Positions 1 through 5,162 of a stretch of DNA of 5,162 nt are shown piece after piece. Below the pieces are notes generated by a model, which saw nothing but the letters and a program-made list of their open reading frames with translations, had not been told where the DNA came from and did no database searches. The stretch covers positions 1 to 5,162 of the forward strand of contig CAMPIC010000262.1 of NCBI GenBank assembly GCA_946886185.1, in the 5' to 3' direction. Positions within the stretch are counted from its first letter, which is position 1. Each line of letters begins with the position of its first letter. Origin of the DNA: an uncultured bacterium (GTDB lineage: Bacteria > Eisenbacteria > RBG-16-71-46 > CAIMUX01). A program made the position numbers and the translations under genes.

Positions 1-925
1 CCTCCAGCGCGCTGGACATCGAGCGTAGCAGATCGAGCGGAGCCGGAGTCGCATCCAGCACGTTGAGCGCGATGACTCTTCGAAACCTCTCTTCAGAGAA
101 AGGAAGCACCGTTCCGTCTCCGATCCAGAAGTCGATCCGCTTGCGATCGGGGAAGGGCAACGGAAACTCGCGGCGATCGTAAAGGAGCCCTTGGCGCCGG
201 CGCGGATAGGCGATCGATCCTGTCCGCGCTGCCCGTTGGGCAAGACGGAGCATCGAGACGTTGGTGTCGATCCCGAGAACGACCGACCCTTCCTGCGCTT
301 CCTCGAACACGATCCTCCCCACGGAACAGCCGATCTCCAGGACGCGCTCCGGCGGCTCACCGCCCCCCCCGTGCCTCCGCGACGCGACCGCCTGCGACTC
401 GTGCGCCACGGCCGGGGACTCGAGAGACGGAGTGGATGCACGCGCGAGATCGCGCAAGCGCCGCCACACGTCGACGATCGATCCGGGGCGGGGTTCGCTC
501 GTCCGCGGCTCCTCCGGATCGAACTCGCCGTAATGGTCCCAGGCGTACGTGCTCAGGTGCAGGCGGGTCGAATCGAGCGCGGAACCGGGTCCGCAGCACT
601 CGCCGAGAAGCGCCTCCACGCGGCCGTCCAAATCCTCGCGGGCGAGGAAATGGAAGATGTTCTCGGCGATGAAAGCGCGCGGATCGGGGACCAGCACGGG
701 CAGGCCGTCCACGATCGGATATTCCGCCCGGCAGCGCGTCGAGGTGCAATAGAGCGCCCCCTCTTCGATGGCGTCACCAACCTCGCGGGCAATCCAACCG
801 AGCTCGAGGGGTGGATCGGGATCATGCTCTGGATCGGGATCACGCTGTGCGATCCCATTGCCCAGGCGGGCGAGCTTGCAGGCCGGGCAGATCGGGCGGA
901 GCGTTTCGAAGTGGAGCCGTTTCAT
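1..925 (-). CDS. Zinc-ribbon (Trm112-like) class I SAM-dependent methyltransferase, 3' end beyond the window
   Basis: The frame is open from ATG 925-923 to the left edge (308 codons, no stop), so the C-terminus is missing. Residues 11-81 look like a Trm112/UPF0434-type zinc ribbon: CPAC at 13-16, a second Cys pair at C60 and C65, then the typical 'YPIVDGLPVLVPD' at 69-81. A helical linker follows. The SAM-binding fold begins with motif I 'VLEIGCSVGR' (195-204), followed by the acidic residue after beta-2 (D220 in 'LGIDTN') and a motif near 265-275 (DFWIGDGTVLPF). This architecture is common in bacterial methyltransferases acting on small molecules, lipids or sugars; the substrate cannot be told. 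A weak purine-rich ribosome site (GAGGATGAGG) precedes ATG 925. The same frame stays open upstream, and ATG 1057 is a possible earlier start. The gene diverges from the MidA-like methyltransferase at 1149. Residues 29-38 contain a short DPDP-EH-DPDP duplication. The family is fairly certain, the start less so. Confidence 0.85.
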   Translation of the reverse strand, partial: MKRLHFETLRPICPACKLARLGNGIAQRDPDPEHDPDPPLELGWIAREVGDAIEEGALYCTSTRCRAEYPIVDGLPVLVPDPRAFIAENIFHFLAREDLDGRVEALLGECCGPGSALDSTRLHLSTYAWDHYGEFDPEEPRTSEPRPGSIVDVWRRLRDLARASTPSLESPAVAHESQAVASRRHGGGGEPPERVLEIGCSVGRIVFEEAQEGSVVLGIDTNVSMLRLAQRAARTGSIAYPRRRQGLLYDRREFPLPFPDRKRIDFWIGDGTVLPFSEERFRRVIALNVLDATPAPLDLLRSMSSALE

Positions 926-929
926 CGCC

Positions 930-1154
930 TCATCCTCGCCGAGCCATTCGACGCTCCCGTGCCGCGTATATGCAGCTCGAGCATCCGTGAAGGTGCACGA
1001 TCTCGATGCCGCTCCACTGCTTCGCGAAGTACTCCGCAACGAGGCGGCGATGGCCATGGTGCGGCATGTCTTCGCTGCAGAGCAAGCAGGCTCCTTCTTC
1101 GCGAATCCGGCCAGTTGCGATAACGTTGCCGAGAAGGGCAAGGGAACGATGAGA
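930..1154 (-). pseudogene. C-terminal remnant of a DUF488-family protein, apparently frameshifted
   Basis: A 74-codon open stretch lies between TGA 1157-1155 and TGA 932-930, with no ATG near its beginning. It encodes 'LLCSEDMPHHGHRRLVAEY' (codons from 1085 to 1029) followed by 'GIEIVHL' (1012-990). This closely resembles the conserved C-terminal signature of DUF488 proteins (LLC-E-x-P-x-x-C-HR-x-L-x-AEYL ... GIEVVH). The Cys usually found before the HR pair is Gly here. The N-terminal two thirds of the family are absent: no frame further upstream resembles DUF488. After the VH codons (998-993) the likely continuation moves into the methyltransferase frame, reading 'FTDARAAYTRHGSVEWLGED' up to ATG 925. 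A one-base deletion near 992 would join the two. It may be a decayed gene, a broken fusion with the methyltransferase, or a sequencing/assembly error. The assignment is by pattern recognition only. Confidence 0.45.
1140..1145 (+). promoter_or_regulatory. Ribosome binding site supporting the start at 1149
   Basis: AAGGGA lies 3 bases before ATG 1149, with a further GAGAAGGG at 1131-1138. The next in-frame ATG (1269) has only pyrimidines and GC-rich sequence before it, so 1149 is the preferred start. Confidence 0.5.
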
Positions 1155-2945
1155 TCATCTCCAGAGCGCGGATCGGACACGGGTCGGTCTTCGGAGCAGG
1201 ATGCTCGGCCGCGCCATCCGGTCGAGGTGCTCGATTCGCTGCCCGCCGCCAGCGCCCCGACTTCCCCCATGGTAACGGACCGAATCCTCCTGCAGGATTG
1301 GAAGCCGCTCACCGAGACGTTGGAATGGCATCTCTCCCGGCGAACCTGGTCGGCGCGCGGACTCGATCCGTTCGTGCAGGGAGAAGTGCCGCACGTCGTC
1401 AACAACGTCGCCTGGGTGGCGGAGAATGCCGCGGCCGTCTTGCTCGCGCGCGTTCGCGAGCAGGAGCTTCTTCCCGACCGCATCCAGGTGCTCGAGCTCG
1501 GGGCGGGCCTCGGTCTTTTCGCGCGTCAATTCCTGGCGTCGTTTCGCCGGCTTTCGCGTGAGGAAGCCGAGTACGGGCGATTGACCTACTGGGTCACCGA
1601 CGGTTCCGAACGAACGGTCGAGCGCTGGGAAGCGTCCGGACTCTTTCGCGACCATGCCCCACACGTGCGGGCGTTGGTTTGCGATGCGACCCGACTGCGC
1701 GCGGCTTCAGGTGGCGATGGAGGATCGGAAGCGCAGCGCGCGGCCGGTCCGGGGCCTCTGCCGGCTGCATCCTTCCACCTGATCATCGCGAACTATCTGT
1801 TCGATTCCCTCCCGGCGACGATCGTGCGCCCCCTGCCCGGCGGCGGTTTCGCCGAGATGCAGGTCCGCACGTATCTGGATCCGGACGGACAACGAGAGAT
1901 CGCGCGGCGATTCGGTTGGGAGACGCCAGAGCTGGCGCGGATCGTGGAGGATCCCGCCTCCGATGAGCGCCTTGCCTCGATCCTGCCCTACTGCTCGTTC
2001 GAGGTGGCCTTCGCGCCTCCCGCGCAGCCGCCGCGTCATCAGGACCTGCTCTCCTCCCTGGATCGAGCGGACCGGATGGCGCTCAATCACGGCGCGATCG
2101 ACTGTCTCGACTCCGCGGTCCACCTGCTTCGGGACGAGGGCATGATCCTGTATCGCGACCTCGGCGCGGGTGGGCGCGAAGCGATGGCTGAGCGATCCTA
2201 TTCGGCGCGCTTTGGCACGACCGTCGTGGCCACGCTCAACTTTCCACTTCTCGATCTCCATCTACGGTCGCTCGGCTTCTCCGTCCTTGCCCCGAAAGAG
2301 GATGAGCTTCGCGCCATCCATACCCGGCTTGCGCTGCGCGGCGCGTCGGGCGCCGCGCGCGCGTTTCACGAACGCTTCGACGAGGATCGATACGGCCTGG
2401 CCGACGCTGCCTCCGCGGAAGCGGCTCGTTCGATCCACGAAGGGAAGCTCGATCACGCCCTCGCTTCTTACCGCCGGGCGCTGGAGCTCTGCCCCGACGA
2501 TTGGCAGATCCTCGGTCAGGTCGCGCAGTTCCTGACCCAGCAAATGTTGCGGACCGCCGAAGCGCTGGAGCTGGTGGAGCAGGCTCTGGAGATCAATCCG
2601 GAGTTCAGCGCCTTCCTCTGGAACACGTTCGGAAACTGCCGCTTCGTGATGGGGGACGTCGCAGGCGCGCACCAGGCGTATCTCAAGGCGCGCGCCATCG
2701 ACCCTCGCGACGTCCAGGCTCACCTCAACCTCGCGTACACCTACGCCTCGAACGACGCGTTGGACGAGGCGTTGGAAGCAGTCGCTCGCGGGCTCGCCAG
2801 TGACTTGGACGGGCGCTTCGAGTCGGCGCTCCTCGGGAAGCAGAGGGAGATCCTGACCCGCCTGGAGCAGCGCCGCCGCGACGAGAATGCGCGGTCGACG
2901 GCTCGACATCGAGCCTTCACCACACTCGAGCCTACCGGGGAGTGA
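1149..2945 (+). CDS. MidA-like SAM-dependent methyltransferase fused to C-terminal TPR repeats
   Basis: From ATG 1149 the product is 598 residues. Residues 1-40 look disordered (Ser/Pro/Arg-rich). From residue 41 (ATG 1269, alternative start) a helical region leads to motif I 'VLELGAGLGLFARQF' (114-128). 'YWVTDGSERTVERW' (147-160) covers the acidic-residue region after beta-2. 'LIIANYLFDSLP' (211-222) resembles the motif of MidA-type methyltransferases (ANE-FDALP). A late strand 'GMILYRDLGA' (331-340) completes the fold. The C-terminal third has about four TPR-like helix pairs: about 418-452 (AARSIHEGKLDHALASYRRA), 455-486, 489-520 (FGNCRFVMGDVAGAHQAYLK) and 523-556, then a charged helix. MidA-family enzymes methylate proteins, including a complex I subunit in mitochondria, and TPRs bind protein partners. 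A protein substrate is therefore a reasonable inference, but it is not shown. The product is probably cytoplasmic: no signal peptide or membrane segment is visible. Frame continuity upstream to 768 overlaps the divergent methyltransferase and is not coding. Confidence 0.85.
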   Translation: MRSSPERGSDTGRSSEQDARPRHPVEVLDSLPAASAPTSPMVTDRILLQDWKPLTETLEWHLSRRTWSARGLDPFVQGEVPHVVNNVAWVAENAAAVLLARVREQELLPDRIQVLELGAGLGLFARQFLASFRRLSREEAEYGRLTYWVTDGSERTVERWEASGLFRDHAPHVRALVCDATRLRAASGGDGGSEAQRAAGPGPLPAASFHLIIANYLFDSLPATIVRPLPGGGFAEMQVRTYLDPDGQREIARRFGWETPELARIVEDPASDERLASILPYCSFEVAFAPPAQPPRHQDLLSSLDRADRMALNHGAIDCLDSAVHLLRDEGMILYRDLGAGGREAMAERSYSARFGTTVVATLNFPLLDLHLRSLGFSVLAPKEDELRAIHTRLALRGASGAARAFHERFDEDRYGLADAASAEAARSIHEGKLDHALASYRRALELCPDDWQILGQVAQFLTQQMLRTAEALELVEQALEINPEFSAFLWNTFGNCRFVMGDVAGAHQAYLKARAIDPRDVQAHLNLAYTYASNDALDEALEAVARGLASDLDGRFESALLGKQREILTRLEQRRRDENARSTARHRAFTTLEPTGE

Positions 2946-2983
2946 GACGCCGAGCTCGGAGAGCCTCGTGCGCGTGATCCGAA

Positions 2984-3026
2984 GAGTTGGCTTGGCATCC
3001 AACTCGCAGGCAACTTCGCCTGTTGG
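2984..3026 (+). terminator. Alternative hairpins downstream of the TPR-methyltransferase
   Basis: Some 39 bases after the stop at 2945, GAGTTGG (2984-2990) pairs perfectly with CCAACTC (2999-3005) across an 8-base loop. The CCAAC arm can instead pair with GTTGG (3022-3026), next to an inner CAGGC/GCCTG stem (3007-3011 with 3018-3022), so the two folds exclude each other. A GGGCGCCC palindrome (3025-3032) follows. There is no T-run, so this would not be a classic intrinsic terminator. A role in transcript ending or 3' end protection is only inferred from its position. Confidence 0.3.
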
Positions 3027-3147
3027 GCGCCCGATGCGAGAGGTGTGCGGCCCGGCGGCGGGTGGCCACCGGTCTGCGGCGGTCGGTTCGTCGTCTGCGC
3101 CGTGACCGGCCCGTGGACCTGCTGATCAGATTCGTGGTCTGACGTGT

Positions 3148-3165
3148 GAGACGACAATGCGTCTC
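3148..3165. other. Perfect 6-bp stem hairpin before the 11-bp repeat array
   Basis: GAGACG (3148-3153) and CGTCTC (3160-3165) form a perfect inverted repeat around a 6-base loop, 8 bases before the tandem array begins. There is no T-tract. The rest of 2946-3172 shows short palindromes such as GGTGGCCACC (3061-3070) but no credible gene on either strand: the open frames there are low-complexity and Pro/Arg/Ser-rich. Confidence 0.35.
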
Positions 3166-3172
3166 GGGGTGG

Positions 3173-3335
3173 TCGGCTGGGTCGGCTAGTCGTCGGCTGG
3201 TCCTCGGCTGGTGGTCGGCTGGTGGTCGGCTGGTGGTCGGCTGGTGGTCGGCTGGTGGTCGGCTAGTCGTCGGCTGCTGGTCGGCTAGTCGTCGGCTGCT
3301 GGTCGGCTGGACATCGGCTGGTGGTCGGCTGGACA
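3173..3335. repeat. 11-bp tandem repeat array, consensus TCGGCTGGTGG, 14 full units
   Basis: After a 9-bp partial unit (3173-3181), exactly 14 head-to-tail 11-bp units run from 3182 to 3335. Every unit keeps TCGGCT in its first six bases; the last five vary (GGTGG, AGTCG, GCTGG, GGTCC, GGACA). Five units in a row (3204-3258) are identical. Later units alternate in pairs: AGTCG/GCTGG twice (3259-3302), and GGACA on both sides of GGTGG (3303-3335), which suggests a 22-bp higher-order duplication. Eleven bases is about one helical turn, so each unit would face the same side of the DNA. There are no spacers, so it is not CRISPR. All frames stay open through it because 11 is not a multiple of 3, which makes the Pro/Thr/Arg-rich minus-strand frame an artefact. 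It ends about 85 bases before the COMM-like gene. Confidence 0.95.
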
Positions 3336-3345
3336 TCGACGGTAT

Positions 3346-3378
3346 GGACCGGTGATCGGTCGCGGTCCGTCGTATGAT
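3346..3378 (+). promoter_or_regulatory. Candidate promoter with inverted repeat ahead of the COMM-like gene
   Basis: TATGAT (3373-3378) is one base from the -10 consensus and would give a leader of about 35 bases before GTG 3421. The matching -35 position (about 3350-3355) has no good TTGACA match. An inverted repeat, GGACCG (3346-3351) with CGGTCC (3363-3368), overlaps that position as an operator would. It adjoins the 11-bp array. This rests on pattern only. Confidence 0.25.
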
Positions 3379-3407
3379 CGGATTCGTTCGGGAACGTGTG
3401 ACCTGGG

Positions 3408-3413
3408 AAAGGA
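3408..3413 (+). promoter_or_regulatory. Ribosome binding site deciding the GTG start at 3421
   Basis: AAAGGA sits 7 bases before GTG 3421. The earlier in-frame GTG at 3352 lies inside the inverted repeat and has no such site, so 3421 is preferred. Confidence 0.6.
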
Positions 3414-3420
3414 ATCGCTT

Positions 3421-4020
3421 GTGGACATCCCTCTTCGATCCTGCGGCGCAGCGGCGCCTCCCCTGCCCATAGTGGAAGGTTGGAAACAATATCTGGAGCT
3501 ATCGGATCCGGTTCAGCTCGACGTCTGGAAACTGGTTGTCGATTCCCTGGCGGAGCCGAACGACGCCAACAATGTGCAGCAGCGCGTCGAGGCAGTGAGC
3601 GCGGTGCACGACGTGTCCGCGGGCGATGTCGTCGCGGCGGCGCTGGCGTGCCAGGTCCTCCTCGGCGGCGCTTATGCGAACGATCTCACGCGCGAAGAGT
3701 TCGCGCAGGATCTGACGACCCTTTCGGAGGGCAGCACGGACGGACTCGAGGTGATCCTCAGCCGCTATGACGTGGTCAAGGCAGAGCTGCGCCATGTCGA
3801 GGATGCGCAGGTCATGGCGGATCACGGAAAGGTACTGGAGAACGTGGAGTGGCGGCTGGACAAGATCGTTTCTTCCAGTCGCGGCTACCATCGCGAGTCG
3901 GACGTGATCTTCCTCACGATCGAATATCGTGAGGGAAACACGCCCGGACGGACGACCTTCCAGGTGAGCGCGCGCGGCCTGCAATCACTCAAACGCTTCA
4001 TGGCCCGCTTCCAGTCCTGA
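3421..4020 (+). CDS. COMM-domain-like (COMMD-like) small protein
   Basis: The product is 199 residues from GTG 3421, close to the 170-220 residues usual for COMMD proteins. The N-terminal half is predicted helical: 'DVWKLVVDSL' (34-43), a helix around 65-83, then 'LTREEFAQDLTTLSE' (89-103) and 'VILSRYDVVKAELRH' (111-125), the pattern of the helical N-terminal domain of COMMD proteins. The C-terminal part matches the COMM domain layout: 'VLENVEWRLDKIVSSS' (138-153, W144, R145, D147, S151-153), a strand 'DVIFLTIEYREG' (161-172), a strand 'RTTFQVS' (177-183), and the final amphipathic helix 'GLQSLKRFMARF' (186-197). COMMD proteins are known chiefly from eukaryotes, where ten paralogues assemble in the Commander complex for endosomal recycling, so a bacterial homologue is unexpected; its role here is unknown. 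No signal peptide or membrane segment is seen. It lies alone between two repeat arrays and converges on the PAAR gene. The gene is certain, the COMM call fairly likely. Confidence 0.7.
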   Translation: MDIPLRSCGAAAPPLPIVEGWKQYLELSDPVQLDVWKLVVDSLAEPNDANNVQQRVEAVSAVHDVSAGDVVAAALACQVLLGGAYANDLTREEFAQDLTTLSEGSTDGLEVILSRYDVVKAELRHVEDAQVMADHGKVLENVEWRLDKIVSSSRGYHRESDVIFLTIEYREGNTPGRTTFQVSARGLQSLKRFMARFQS

Positions 4021-4025
4021 ACGGA

Positions 4026-4209
4026 ACTCCCGCGCCGGGAGTGACTCGCGCGAAAACCATGCCAGCTACTCCCGCCCCGGGAGTGAACTCGCGCGAAAAC
4101 CGTGCCAGCTATTCCCGCGACGGGAGTGACTCGCGCGAAACCGTGCCAGCTATTCCCGCGACGGGAGTGACTCGCGCGAAACCGTGCCAGCTACTCCCGC
4201 GCCGGGAGT
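4026..4209. repeat. Tandem array of five 17-bp palindromes in 41-43 bp units between convergent genes
   Basis: Four complete units (4026-4067, 4068-4110, 4111-4151, 4152-4192) and the head of a fifth (4193-4209) follow the COMM-like stop by 5 bases and end 11 bases before the PAAR-like stop. Each starts with a palindrome of seven-base arms and a three-base loop (ACTCCCG-CGC-CGGGAGT; loops CGC, CCC or CGA). Each complete unit then has a spacer with the 8-bp palindrome TCGCGCGA and ending CC(A/G)TGCCAGCT. Units 3 and 4 are identical and change the arm to ATTCCCG, which still pairs through a wobble. The hairpins could act as bidirectional transcript ends for the two convergent genes, but they lack T-runs. 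Open frames through the array are by-products of the repetition. Confidence 0.95.
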
Positions 4210-4220
4210 GGCTTGCGGTG

Positions 4221-4607
4221 TTACCCGCCGAATTTCACATTCGGGCTGCAGGGAGGCATGATCTTGCCGACCGGCGCGGGGATCGGAGCGACGCAGCTCA
4301 CGTGCGAGGTCATATCGTTGGCGCGCGCGGCTCCCAGAGAGTTGGCTTTCACCGTCATCGACGCCTTCGCGATCATGCCCGGTCCGGCCGGGACGCAGCT
4401 CGGGAGCATGCACGGCTTGGACTTGTCGGTCATCCTGGCCGCCGCCTTGTTGTTCACCTTCACGTTGGGCGAACAGGTGATGATGATGTCCAGGGGCAGC
4501 CCGGGATGCGGAACGGGAGTCGGCACCGGAGCCGCCGGATGGATCGGCGCATGGCAATGCGGCGCATCCTGCTTCATCTTGTCGCCCATTCTTGCTGCCG
4601 ATGGCAT
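4221..4607 (-). CDS. PAAR-like type VI secretion spike-tip protein
   Basis: The product has 128 residues, small like stand-alone PAAR/DUF4150-type proteins that sharpen the VgrG spike of T6SS. It starts with 'MPSAARMGDK' (1-10), a typical PAAR opening, followed by a His/Cys/Pro-rich loop (H17, C18, H19, H23) and the repeat-like strands 'ITCSPNVKVNNKAAARMTDK' (43-62) and 'MIAKASMTVKANSLGAARAN' (78-97). It closes with 'CSPNVKFGG' (120-128). The 'SPNV.vN..aAAR..D' pattern occurs two to three times, as expected for the PAAR beta-fold. Several His and Cys residues (H102, C105, C120 among others) could bind the tip metal. No toxin extension is present, so any effector would be separate. A 156-bp gap without visible genes (4608-4763) separates it from the upstream gene on the same strand; the two may be co-transcribed. 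Confidence 0.85.
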   Translation of the reverse strand: MPSAARMGDKMKQDAPHCHAPIHPAAPVPTPVPHPGLPLDIIITCSPNVKVNNKAAARMTDKSKPCMLPSCVPAGPGMIAKASMTVKANSLGAARANDMTSHVSCVAPIPAPVGKIMPPCSPNVKFGG

Positions 4608-4613
4608 GATCCT

Positions 4614-4619
4614 CTCCTT
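4614..4619 (-). promoter_or_regulatory. Strong ribosome binding site of the PAAR-like gene
   Basis: On the minus strand AAGGAG lies 6 bases before ATG 4607-4605, which fixes the start. No clear -35/-10 pair is seen in the rest of 4620-4763. Confidence 0.75.
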
Positions 4620-4763
4620 CCCTGCGAATGACTTGCGTACGAAGACTACGCTGATTCCTTTCGAACTGACCGCTCCGAACCCTGCGTGCCATCTTGCGAT
4701 TGACTGAGCCGAACCGCCTGAGGCCTCTTGCGAGGAACGAACCGTGAGAGCCCTGGCAGCGAC

Positions 4764-5162
4764 CTAGCGACCGGAACCGTGCGGGTCGTGCGGGTCGTTC
4801 ACCCCAGGATCCTCCGCCTCCACTTCTTCGGACTCTTCCGGGTACTCGACGCCTTCATCATGGTAGCCCGTTCGATCCAGGCAGTTCAGATTGACGTAGT
4901 CGCCGTCGATGAAGGTCTGCTTGGCCGACTTCACACGGATCTCGCGACCGCTCCGCAGCGAAAGGTCCGATCCTGACTGGATCGTCAGATCCTCACGAGC
5001 GGCGATCTCCAGGCTGCGGCACTGGATCTTGATGCTATCGGAGGAATCGAGCACGAGCTGCCCTCCCCGCAGCTTCACGATCGGCCCGCGCTCGGTCAGC
5101 TCGATCGAAAGCTCGACTTCCCCTCTGGGGGAACGCAGCTCGAGCACTTCGCTCTGCGCGCC
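4764..5162 (-). CDS. C-terminal part of a beta-repeat protein, probably T6SS spike or baseplate accessory; 5' end beyond the window
   Basis: The frame is open from the right edge to TAG at 4766-4764 (132 residues seen). A GTG at 5147 could be a start, but the frame continues upstream and no ribosome site is evident, so the gene is taken as partial. The visible part is a run of short alternating beta strands: 'VLELRSPRGEVELSIELT', 'PIVKLRGGQLVLDSSDSIKI', 'RSLEIAAREDLTIQSGSDLS', then 'REIRVKSAKQTFIDGDYVNL'. This pattern recalls the C-terminal beta-helix of VgrG/gp5-type spikes and the DUF3540-like proteins encoded near PAAR genes in some T6SS clusters. An acidic, Pro-rich tail with a DPHDPH duplication follows, encoded by a short 9-bp direct repeat near 4777-4795. 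Its place directly upstream of the PAAR gene supports a spike-related role. The exact family is not settled. Confidence 0.65.
   Translation of the reverse strand, partial: GAQSEVLELRSPRGEVELSIELTERGPIVKLRGGQLVLDSSDSIKIQCRSLEIAAREDLTIQSGSDLSLRSGREIRVKSAKQTFIDGDYVNLNCLDRTGYHDEGVEYPEESEEVEAEDPGVNDPHDPHGSGR

Noticed and set aside
812..841. 12-bp direct repeat TGGATCGGGATC, two copies
   Set aside because: It lies inside the methyltransferase and simply encodes a DPDP duplication in the zinc-ribbon loop.
191..1123. 310-codon plus-strand open frame
   Set aside because: Antisense to the zinc-ribbon methyltransferase and the DUF488 remnant; its translation is Arg/Pro/Gly-rich with no recognisable motif.
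768..1148. Plus-strand extension upstream of the TPR-methyltransferase start
   Set aside because: It overlaps the minus-strand methyltransferase and has no family-like sequence; a ribosome site supports 1149.
922..1158. Minus-strand frame whose TGA overlaps ATG 925 as ATGA, suggesting translational coupling
   Set aside because: Its product is Arg/Ser-rich without motifs; the neighbouring frame carries the DUF488 signature, so the overlap is probably chance.
2999..3045. Possible tRNA-like fold
   Set aside because: Only one bulged hairpin forms; no acceptor stem, T-arm or anticodon arm can be built.
2932..3489. Minus-strand Pro/Thr/Arg repeat protein across the 11-bp array
   Set aside because: An 11-bp repeat keeps all frames open when the unit has no stop; no ribosome site or non-repetitive domain.
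3173..4209. CRISPR array
   Set aside because: Neither array has unique spacers between conserved repeats of CRISPR length; both are contiguous tandem repeats.
4041..4631. Plus-strand frame through the palindromic array and antisense to the PAAR gene
   Set aside because: By-product of the repeats and of the PAAR coding strand.

Overview
The window is GC-rich bacterial DNA with five protein-coding genes; the two outermost run off the window edges. Type VI secretion (T6SS) spike-type genes point to a Gram-negative host. The TPR-methyltransferase fusion and the loose gene spacing would suit a Myxococcota-like or similar large-genome environmental lineage, but nothing here fixes the taxon.

Left part (1-2945): two methyltransferase genes diverge from a short region at 926-1148. 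The minus-strand gene (925 to beyond position 1) has an N-terminal Trm112-like zinc ribbon and a class I SAM-binding fold. The plus-strand gene (1149-2945) is a MidA-like SAM-dependent methyltransferase fused to C-terminal TPR repeats. The region between their starts carries, on the minus strand, what looks like the C-terminal remnant of a DUF488 protein, with an apparent frameshift that would lead straight into the zinc-ribbon methyltransferase.

Middle (2946-3420): a 475-base stretch with no credible gene. It holds small GC-rich hairpins, including a pair that can fold in two exclusive ways. It then holds 14 full units of an 11-bp tandem repeat (3182-3335, with a 9-bp partial unit before it) and a promoter-like region with an inverted repeat, just ahead of the next gene.

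Right part (3421-5162): a 199-residue plus-strand protein resembles, over its full length, the eukaryotic COMMD family: a helical N-terminal half and a C-terminal COMM-like domain with a WRLD...SSS signature. It converges on a minus-strand PAAR-like T6SS spike-tip gene. Between the two stop codons lies an unusual array of five near-identical 17-bp palindromes in 41-43 bp tandem units. Upstream of the PAAR gene, on the same strand, is the 3' part of a beta-rich repetitive protein that fits a T6SS spike accessory or baseplate-type protein.

Most worth pursuing are the bacterial COMM-like gene with a distinct tandem-repeat array on each side, and the methyltransferase pair with its DUF488 remnant.
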